Below, piece by piece: positions 1-4,694 of a stretch of 6,636 nt of DNA. Each line of letters begins with the position of its first letter. Position 1 is the stretch's first letter. The stretch is from Lachnospiraceae bacterium (lineage in GTDB: Bacteria; Bacillota; Clostridia; Lachnospirales; Lachnospiraceae): contig JAEEKC010000230.1 in assembly GCA_016282215.1 (NCBI GenBank), positions 1 to 6,636 of the forward strand. The letters are read 5' to 3'. The notes under the pieces were generated by a model. It saw only the letters and a list, made by a program, of their open reading frames with translations. It had not been told where the DNA came from and did not search any database. The translations under genes and the position numbers were made by a program.

Positions 1-28
1 CAAGGATGAACATTGGGCAAGGTGCAAT

Positions 29-96
29 ATGATCATCAGGACGAATCAGAGAAACGGTTATACCCATTGACAGCCGGTTTGCATGGTTATGATCAT
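29..96. repeat. pair of identical 8-bp palindromes, possible operator pair
   Basis: The perfect palindrome ATGATCAT occurs at 29-36 and again at 89-96, exactly 60 bp apart. The shared match extends one base to the left (TATGATCAT). The second copy overlaps the candidate -10 box of the promoter described at 67-93. Two dyad-symmetric sites, one covering a promoter, are what a dimeric repressor pair could use, but the half-sites are only 4 bp and the match may be chance. The repeat itself is certain; an operator role is inference. Confidence 0.3.
67..93 (+). promoter_or_regulatory. candidate sigma-A promoter ahead of the HD-domain gene
   Basis: A perfect -35 hexamer TTGACA lies at 67-72 and a near-consensus -10 hexamer TATGAT at 88-93. 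The spacer is only 15 bp, shorter than the preferred 17, and there is no correctly placed extended -10 TG. Transcription would begin near 100 and leave a leader of about 80 nt before the ATG at 181. The rest of 1-180 shows nothing firm: a frame opening at position 2 stops at 68-70 (22 codons) and could be the tail of an upstream gene, but I do not recognise it. Confidence 0.3.
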
Positions 97-180
97 GCCC
101 GCTGTCTCCCTGCTGTTTACCGGATATAGATACGAAGGGATTAATACGCTCAAACAGGAATGCTCAAATAAGGAGAACTT

Positions 181-750
181 ATGAATCCGAAAGAATATCT
201 GGAAATACTTCATGTGGCGGAACGTCTAAAGGATACACCCAGGCACTGCACAACAACAAAGGGAAGGACCGAAAGTGTAGCGGAACACAGCTGGCGGATC
301 AGCCTGATGGCACTTTTGCTGAAACATGAATTTTCTGATGTTGACATGGATAAAGTAGTAGCCATGTGTTTGATCCATGATCTGGGAGAGTGCTTTACCG
401 GGGATGTTCCGACGTTTATGAAAACAGATTCTGATCGGCAAACGGAGGATAATCTCTTGGATCAATGGGTGGCGTCTTTACCTGCGGAGATCGCAGCGGA
501 TCTGAAAGCGTTGTACGAAGAAATGAACGCTCAGGAAACAAAAGAATCACGGATATATAAGGCGCTTGATAAACTGGAAGCACTGATTCAGCATAATGAG
601 TCACCGTTGTCCACCTGGTCAGAAAATGAATATGAATTAAACAAGACATATGCATTCGATACGGTGGAGTTTTCAGAATGGCTTACGGCACTCCGAAAGG
701 AAATACTATCAGATACACTTGATAAGCTTGATTGTGAAAAGCGGGGGTAA
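181..750 (+). CDS. HD-domain 5'-deoxynucleotidase-like phosphohydrolase (HDDC2/YfbR type)
   Basis: This is a 189-residue soluble protein whose motifs fit the HD_3/HDDC2-YfbR group of metal-dependent phosphohydrolases. Members characterised in that group dephosphorylate deoxynucleoside 5'-monophosphates. Visible signature residues are H36 in ESVAEH (31-36), the H66-D67 pair in IHDLGE (65-70), the following G74-D75 of CFTGDVP, and D130 in KALDKLE. Together these give the H...HD...D metal-binding set, and the spacing and flanking E/GD residues match this subgroup better than RelA/SpoT or cyclic-di-GMP HD-GYP proteins. The length is normal for the family. The start is well supported by AAGGAGA at 170-176, 4-5 nt before the ATG. 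No signal peptide or membrane segment is visible, so it is cytosolic. The GNAT gene begins 20 nt downstream and is probably co-transcribed. The exact nucleotide substrate cannot be told from sequence. Confidence 0.88.
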   Translation: MNPKEYLEILHVAERLKDTPRHCTTTKGRTESVAEHSWRISLMALLLKHEFSDVDMDKVVAMCLIHDLGECFTGDVPTFMKTDSDRQTEDNLLDQWVASLPAEIAADLKALYEEMNAQETKESRIYKALDKLEALIQHNESPLSTWSENEYELNKTYAFDTVEFSEWLTALRKEILSDTLDKLDCEKRG

Positions 751-753
751 TAC

Positions 754-774
754 ATGAAGGTGCATACACTATGA
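754..774 (+). promoter_or_regulatory. possible 6-codon coupling ORF overlapping the GNAT start
   Basis: Between the HD-domain gene and the GNAT gene, a minimal reading frame (MKVHTL) starts at ATG 754 and ends at TGA 772-774. Its stop overlaps the GNAT ATG (771-773) as ATGA. A run of five G at 743-747 sits 6 nt before this ATG and could act as a weak ribosome binding site. The only SD-like element for the GNAT gene itself is AAGG at 757-760, inside the mini-ORF and 10 nt from the start. This could be translational coupling or coincidence; a frame this short often arises by chance. Confidence 0.18.
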
Positions 775-1220
775 GAATAATTGATTATTTTGACAGCAGC
801 AAAAAAGAATACTGGCTTAATGAAATCAGGAAGAGCGATTGGCGTGCGGCGGGATTCCTGTATGAGCTGCTTAAAAACGGAACGTATTTTGATATGGCAG
901 GAAAAAAGTCAAAGGTTCTGCTGCTCACAGATGGAGATGAACTGATTTCGTTTTGTACTTATGCTGAAAAAGATGAAATCCAGCCCACAGAGCTTACCCC
1001 GTGGATGGGATTTGTCTATACTTTTCCGGAGTATAGGGGTCATCATTACATAGGAATGCTTATGGAAGAGATAGAAAGGCTTGCTGTAAAAGACGGTGCA
1101 TCAGGCGTTTATATTTCGACAGATCAAATTGGACTCTATGAGAAACATGGATGCGAGTTTAAAGCAGAGATGATGAATATGAACGGAGAACTGTCCAAAG
1201 TGTATGTGAAGAAGGTATAG
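771..1220 (+). CDS. GNAT-family N-acetyltransferase
   Basis: This 149-residue protein is close to the usual length of a single-domain GNAT acetyltransferase, which transfers acetyl from acetyl-CoA to an amine. The best evidence is the acetyl-CoA-binding region at about 80-106: a beta strand (WMGFVYTFP), then PEYRGHHYIG (86-95) and a helix (MLMEEIERLAV). The loop is a spaced variant of the classical R-x-x-G-x-G/A pyrophosphate-binding motif (R89, G90, G95). A second motif, GLYEKHGCEF (121-130), is the typical motif-B segment in which Tyr123 is the likely general-acid position. The N-terminal 60 residues form the variable acceptor-binding part, so the substrate (small molecule, antibiotic, peptide or protein N-terminus) is unknown. 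It starts 20 nt after the HD-domain gene with only a weak SD (AAGG, 757-760) and probably depends on upstream translation. No signal peptide is seen. Confidence 0.85.
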   Translation: MRIIDYFDSSKKEYWLNEIRKSDWRAAGFLYELLKNGTYFDMAGKKSKVLLLTDGDELISFCTYAEKDEIQPTELTPWMGFVYTFPEYRGHHYIGMLMEEIERLAVKDGASGVYISTDQIGLYEKHGCEFKAEMMNMNGELSKVYVKKV

Positions 1221-1222
1221 GC

Positions 1223-1410
1223 AAGGAGAAGACGGACATATTCAGAGATATATTTGGATTTGATTTTATAGAATATGAGAATTCAAAAAGGATGAAAAAG
1301 TTGAGGTAAACGAGGATAAGAAAGAAGAGAAAAAAGAAGAAAAAGGATCAGAGGTTAAAATAGAAGAGGAAGAAGAGAAGGAAGCTGAAAAGAAAGGGGG
1401 ACTGACCTGA
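1223..1410 (+). pseudogene. decayed or frameshifted Glu/Lys-rich coding remnant
   Basis: This 190-nt gap between genes still reads like protein-coding DNA. A good SD (AAGGAG, 1223-1228) is followed 9 nt later not by ATG but by ATA at 1238. The frame from there (IFRDIFGFDFIEYE...) runs to TAA at 1307-1309. A second frame, one base back, is open from 1279 and encodes a tail made almost wholly of Glu and Lys, ending GGLT at TGA 1408-1410. That stop abuts the ATG of the sugar kinase at 1411, an arrangement usual for coupled operon genes. The two frames can be joined by a single -1 shift near the A-rich tracts at 1285-1290 or 1295-1300. Most likely this is the end of a lost or damaged gene. Less likely is a real small protein with a non-standard start and programmed frameshift. 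Its family is not recognisable. Confidence 0.4.
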
Positions 1411-2517
1411 ATGGGGAAAATCATAGCGGCGGGACATATCTGTCTGGATATTACCCCGGTGTTTCCGGAAACTGTAAGAGGTCAGACAACAGAAGATCTG
1501 CTTCAGCCGGGAAAGCTTGTACGGATGGCAGGGGCAGATGTGCATACCGGCGGCAGCGTTGCCAATACTGGCCTTGCGCTGAAAAAAATGGGCAACGATG
1601 TTACGCTGCTTGGTAAGATCGGCAAAGATGCGTTCGGTGAAATGGTAAAGAGCATAGTTTCTTCATATGGTGCCGGGGGACTTATCGAGGACGGCGGCTG
1701 TGCAACTTCTTATTCCGTGGTGCTTGCCATTCCAGGACAGGATAGAGTCTTTCTTCATGATTCCGGAGCCAATGACAGCTTTACAGGCAGTGATATTCCG
1801 GAAAAGGCTTTGGAAGATGCGGTGTTGTTCCACTTCGGTTATCCTCCGCTTATGAAACGGATGTATGCGGAGGATGGACAGGAAATGGAAGCCATGTTTT
1901 GCAGAATGAAAGAGCATGGCATCGCTACAAGTCTTGATTTTGCTGCGATCGATCCAAATTCCGAAGCGGGAAAAATCAATTGGAGAATAATCCTGCAAAG
2001 GGTATTGCCCTACGTGGATTTTTTTGTCCCTTCCTTTGAGGAACTGTGTTTTATGCTGAACCGGGAACAGTATCATCGCCTGAACAGGGGCGGCGATATG
2101 ACCAAGGGTCTGGATCTTCAGGCTGAAGCAATGCCGCTGGCAGATCAGCTGATCAAAATGGGATGCCGGGCAGTACTGATCAAATGCGGAACCAGCGGTA
2201 TGCTTTATAAAACAGCCGGGGGCGAGGTCATGAAGACGGTGGGTAGCAGGCTGAATCTGGATGTGGCCCGGTGGGCGGATCAGGAAGGGTTGCAGCCCTG
2301 CTTCAAAGCTGATATTGTAAGGTCGGGGACAGGAGCGGGAGACACCAGTATCGCTGCATTCTTAACAGGTCTGCTTCGCGGCAGTGATCCTGCAGCGTGT
2401 GCCGCTTTTGCCGCTGCCCAGGGCGCGTGCTGTGTCACGGCCTATGATGCACTCAGCGGACTGAAGACCATTGAAGAGCTGACGGAAAAGATAGAATCAG
2501 GATGGGAAACAGTGTAA
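1411..2517 (+). CDS. PfkB/ribokinase-family carbohydrate kinase
   Basis: This 368-residue cytosolic kinase has the ribokinase fold. The N-terminal strand IIAAGHICLDITP (4-16) carries the Asp (D13) usually involved in sugar binding. The first PfkB signature is HTGGSVANTGLALKKMG (45-61). The second signature is SGTGAGDTS (305-313), with the anion hole G308-A309-G310 and catalytic base D311. The sequence before it is R-S-G-T rather than the common D-T-T/D-T-A. The family usually has about 300-340 residues; the extra length seems to sit around 215-245 and 270-300, before the ATP-binding end. AAAGGGGG at 1393-1400 supports the start, 10 nt upstream of an ATG that abuts the stop of the preceding remnant. 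The aldolase follows after 29 nt, so a ketose or ketose-phosphate (for example fructose- or tagatose-type) is the expected substrate. That is inferred from context; a nucleoside or other sugar cannot be excluded. Confidence 0.9.
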   Translation: MGKIIAAGHICLDITPVFPETVRGQTTEDLLQPGKLVRMAGADVHTGGSVANTGLALKKMGNDVTLLGKIGKDAFGEMVKSIVSSYGAGGLIEDGGCATSYSVVLAIPGQDRVFLHDSGANDSFTGSDIPEKALEDAVLFHFGYPPLMKRMYAEDGQEMEAMFCRMKEHGIATSLDFAAIDPNSEAGKINWRIILQRVLPYVDFFVPSFEELCFMLNREQYHRLNRGGDMTKGLDLQAEAMPLADQLIKMGCRAVLIKCGTSGMLYKTAGGEVMKTVGSRLNLDVARWADQEGLQPCFKADIVRSGTGAGDTSIAAFLTGLLRGSDPAACAAFAAAQGACCVTAYDALSGLKTIEELTEKIESGWETV

Positions 2518-2546
2518 GAAGAAAACTGTAAGGAGAAAATAAAGTC

Positions 2547-3422
2547 ATGCTGGTCAATATGAATGAAATTCTCCTTCCGGCAAAGGAAGGAAAGTACGGA
2601 GTAGGTTTTTTTAATGCAGTCAACGTGGAGATGGCGCGGGCCATCATAGAGACAGCGGAAGAGCTGCATTCTCCGGTGATGGTGGGTACCGCAGAGGTGC
2701 TTCTTCCGGCGATGTCGCTGGAAAATGTGGCGGATTATCTGATCCCCATGGCACGGCGCGCTTCAGTGCCGGTGTGCGTTCATTACGATCACGGACTGAC
2801 CTTTGAAAAGTGCATGGAGGCATTGAAACTGGGCTTTTCTTCCGTTATGTATGACTGCTCCACGTCGGAATATGAGACCAATGTAAAAAACGTGGCTGAG
2901 ATGGTAACAATCTGTCATGCGATGGGAGCGACTGTAGAAGGTGAACTGGGGCACGTAGGAGACAACGAAGGGGCAGGCAGGCTGGAAAAACCCAGCGATT
3001 ATTACACCGATCCAAAGATCGCGATGGATTATGTCCGTCGTACGGGGATCGATGCATTGGCGGTGGCGGTTGGAAATGCACATGGAGATTACCGGTTTCC
3101 GCCAAAGCTGGATTTTGAAAGGATCGAAACAATCGCCGGAAAGACCGGGATTCCGCTGGTGCTTCACGGCGGCAGCGGTCTGGCGGACGGAGATTTTCGG
3201 ACCGCGGTAGAAAAGGGGATCTGTAAGGTGAATATTTTTACGGATCTCGACAAGGCAGGAAAAGCCGGCGCAGAGCAGGGACTCAAAGAGGGGGCAAAGA
3301 CCATGATGGGCCTAATCCCTTATGAGATCGAAGCAATGAAAGCTGTTGTCAGGGAAAAGATTTTGTTATTCGGCGCTGATCATGCCGATATAAAAATTCA
3401 GAGTCGAAAAATAAATGATTAA
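2547..3422 (+). CDS. class II (zinc-dependent) ketose-bisphosphate aldolase
   Basis: This 291-residue protein of the class II fructose/tagatose-bisphosphate aldolase family cleaves a ketose bisphosphate to dihydroxyacetone phosphate plus an aldehyde. Key motifs are all present. HYDHG (79-83) supplies catalytic D81 and zinc ligand H82. EGELG (131-135) carries the conserved acidic residue(s). GNAHG (176-180) gives zinc ligand H179, and LHGGSG (206-211) gives H207 and the phosphate loop. VNIFTD (228-233) is the N-I-x-T-D phosphate/substrate loop. The GNAHG motif has Asn where fructose-bisphosphate aldolases usually have Thr/Ser. Length is normal for the family. The SD AAGGAG (2530-2535) stands 11 nt before ATG 2547; a second ATG at 2559 is possible but less well placed for the conserved N-terminus. 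It sits 29 nt after the kinase, giving a phosphorylate-then-cleave pair. Substrate stereochemistry (fructose, tagatose or another) is not readable. Confidence 0.93.
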   Translation: MLVNMNEILLPAKEGKYGVGFFNAVNVEMARAIIETAEELHSPVMVGTAEVLLPAMSLENVADYLIPMARRASVPVCVHYDHGLTFEKCMEALKLGFSSVMYDCSTSEYETNVKNVAEMVTICHAMGATVEGELGHVGDNEGAGRLEKPSDYYTDPKIAMDYVRRTGIDALAVAVGNAHGDYRFPPKLDFERIETIAGKTGIPLVLHGGSGLADGDFRTAVEKGICKVNIFTDLDKAGKAGAEQGLKEGAKTMMGLIPYEIEAMKAVVREKILLFGADHADIKIQSRKIND

Positions 3423-3443
3423 TTAAAGAAAGGAATCAAAAAA

Positions 3444-4316
3444 ATGCAATTTAAAAAAATCTCTACGATCACAGTGGCGGCTGTCAGTATGACCATGATG
3501 TTGACTGCATGCTCCGGCAGTGCAGCCGATCCTCAGCCGACAAGTGAGAGTGCGTCCGAAGCAGATCCGACGGACACTTCCGAAAGCGGATCCGTCAATG
3601 CTGATATCAATTTAGATAAGTTGAATGAATCCGTCCAGGCCATTCAGGATTTGGATCTGACCAAGGATGCTTCTGCCGATGTAGGCACTGATGCTGCAGA
3701 TACTTCAGAGCTGTCTGCTGCAGAAGAATCATCTTCAGCCACGGTGGATACGGACACTTCTTCAGAAACTTCAGATACATCGGATGAAGCCATTCCGGCT
3801 GGGGACTACACTCCCTATGGTTATGCTGATACATATATAAACGGTAATGATATCACCGTGATCCCCAACGGACAATTAAATGCTTCCACCGTATTATTGG
3901 AGGATAAAGATCTTGGAGGGTTTCTGGATTATGTAGATTCCAAAGTCCTTGAGGAAGGACGTACTATCAACCGGGAACTCTGCTATGGGCTTCTTTCCAC
4001 TATGCTCGTAGATAAGGAACTGGTTCCTGATCAGGACTCGATTGAAAAATATATGATGATGGCGCTCGCCATAGCCAATAATTTCCACAATCTGGATGTA
4101 TCCATCAAAGACTGCTGCATAGATGCAAACAATGCTGCGGATTACAAGTATACCATCAAGACATCGGGGCGTGAGGATATCTGGGTTATCAATTATGAAA
4201 AGCGTACGATCTACATGAATGACGGGGCTACAGAATATGTATCCGATCTGTTCAAGGATGAGTATCTTGCTGTCTGGCTGATGGCCATTGATGACTACTA
4301 CGGCATTAGTCGTTAA
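3444..4316 (+). CDS. lipoprotein of unknown function with long acidic S/T-rich tether
   Basis: This is a 290-residue predicted lipoprotein. The N-terminus has a short basic segment (MQFKK), a hydrophobic core, and the lipobox L20-T21-A22-C23, so Cys23 should be lipidated and the protein held on the outer face of the membrane. Residues 24 to about 118 are a low-complexity Ser/Thr/Asp/Glu/Ala tether with no aromatic and only two basic residues, broken by one short potential helix at about 54-72. The C-terminal domain (about 119-290) looks folded, mixed alpha/beta, with C180 and an adjacent pair C224-C225. I recognise no enzymatic or sugar-binding signature. An AAAGGA-type SD (about 3429-3434) precedes the ATG, which lies 21 nt after the aldolase stop, so it is probably in the same transcript as the kinase and aldolase. 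A role in sensing, binding or envelope anchoring is possible but not shown. Confidence 0.82.
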   Translation: MQFKKISTITVAAVSMTMMLTACSGSAADPQPTSESASEADPTDTSESGSVNADINLDKLNESVQAIQDLDLTKDASADVGTDAADTSELSAAEESSSATVDTDTSSETSDTSDEAIPAGDYTPYGYADTYINGNDITVIPNGQLNASTVLLEDKDLGGFLDYVDSKVLEEGRTINRELCYGLLSTMLVDKELVPDQDSIEKYMMMALAIANNFHNLDVSIKDCCIDANNAADYKYTIKTSGREDIWVINYEKRTIYMNDGATEYVSDLFKDEYLAVWLMAIDDYYGISR

Positions 4317-4317
4317 G

Positions 4318-4515
4318 TTGTCAAGCATCCCGATTTCCTATGCCGTTGGCTATGCGGTTTCGGATGATGAAAGAATGGGGAGCCTGAAAACAGCTGGCAA
4401 GGATGCAAGGCTTCGCTACGTGCAGGATGTTTACCGAAGGGCAGATCTGAAAATGTATGCCGACAAGACAAAAACGAAAGCAAATCAGCGCAGTAAAGGA
4501 TCGGAGACGTTATAA
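4318..4515 (+). pseudogene. orphan C-terminal fragment of a GGDEF (diguanylate cyclase) domain
   Basis: Immediately after the lipoprotein stop, in another frame, about 65 codons encode the typical end of a GGDEF domain. They read a strand of the type PISYAVGYAVS, a linker with DDERMG, and then the closing helix DVYRRADLKMYADKTK, which matches the usual 'YRRADxxMYxxK' ending of diguanylate cyclases. The GGDEF active-site motif and everything upstream are absent. The frame's own stop is at 4279-4281 and its only ATG (4288) lies inside the lipoprotein gene with no ribosome binding site. It is therefore a truncated remnant, probably left by a deletion or by insertion of the preceding cassette, and not a working cyclase. 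The family call comes from recognising the C-terminal motif by eye. Confidence 0.68.
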
Positions 4516-4550
4516 GATTTGCGGGAGTTGTTTTCAAGAACGGTGCCTTT

Positions 4551-4580
4551 TTGCAACCGATATGGTCAAATGGGTGTATT
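4551..4580 (+). promoter_or_regulatory. weak candidate promoter for the large downstream gene
   Basis: In the 179-nt stretch between the GGDEF remnant and the large ORF, TTGCAA (4551-4556) and TGTATT (4575-4580) are separated by 18 bp and would suit a housekeeping sigma factor. Both hexamers are imperfect. An alternative -10 around 4584-4589 (TATAGA) lacks a good -35. The gene at 4695 has no close upstream partner, so a promoter is expected somewhere here, but the exact site is uncertain. Confidence 0.22.
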
Positions 4581-4608
4581 AACTATAGAGAGAAAATGTA
4601 AGAAAAGT

Positions 4609-4647
4609 CCGGATGCCGTGTAATGAAGTGCGCAAATGCCATACCGG
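4609..4647 (+). other. possible imperfect hairpin in the leader of the large gene
   Basis: CCGGATG (4609-4615) can pair with CATACCGG (4640-4647), leaving one bulged A and a 24-nt loop. It lies about 50 nt before the start at 4695. There is no U-tract after it, so it is not a standard terminator. The stem is short and the loop large, so it may have no function. Nothing else structured is visible between 4516 and 4694. Confidence 0.15.
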
Positions 4648-4694
4648 TCAGTTACAGGAACTTGAAGGAGCTTAAACGAAAAGGAGAAAATACC

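Noticed and set aside
1663..2076. Reverse-strand frame of 137 codons inside the kinase gene
   Set aside because: It lies wholly opposite a PfkB kinase with intact family motifs and shows no recognisable domain of its own.
2763..3167. Reverse-strand frame of 134 codons inside the aldolase gene
   Set aside because: It is opposite the conserved aldolase core, including two metal-site motifs, and has no family features.
1411..3422. Kinase and aldolase as an inositol (IolC-IolJ) or sulfoquinovose pathway
   Set aside because: No other inositol or sulfo-sugar genes are in the window, and the motifs seen are general to PfkB kinases and class II aldolases; naming a substrate would be a guess.
3894..4328. 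Reverse-strand frame of 144 codons opposite the lipoprotein C-terminus
   Set aside because: No domain, signal peptide or plausible context; the + strand lipoprotein has an SD, a lipobox and operon spacing.
4288..4515. A complete small gene starting at ATG 4288
   Set aside because: The ATG lies within the lipoprotein gene and has no ribosome binding site, and the similarity begins only after the lipoprotein stop; a GGDEF fragment explains it better.
3444..4515. Lipoprotein and GGDEF piece as one frameshifted gene
   Set aside because: The lipoprotein ends with a natural-looking domain end and stop, and the GGDEF piece lacks its active-site half, so a single -1/+1 shift would not restore a sensible protein.
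4541..4559. Terminator hairpin CGGTGC / GCAACCG after the GGDEF remnant
   Set aside because: Six base pairs with a bulge, the T-run is in the loop and not after the stem, so it does not form a standard intrinsic terminator.
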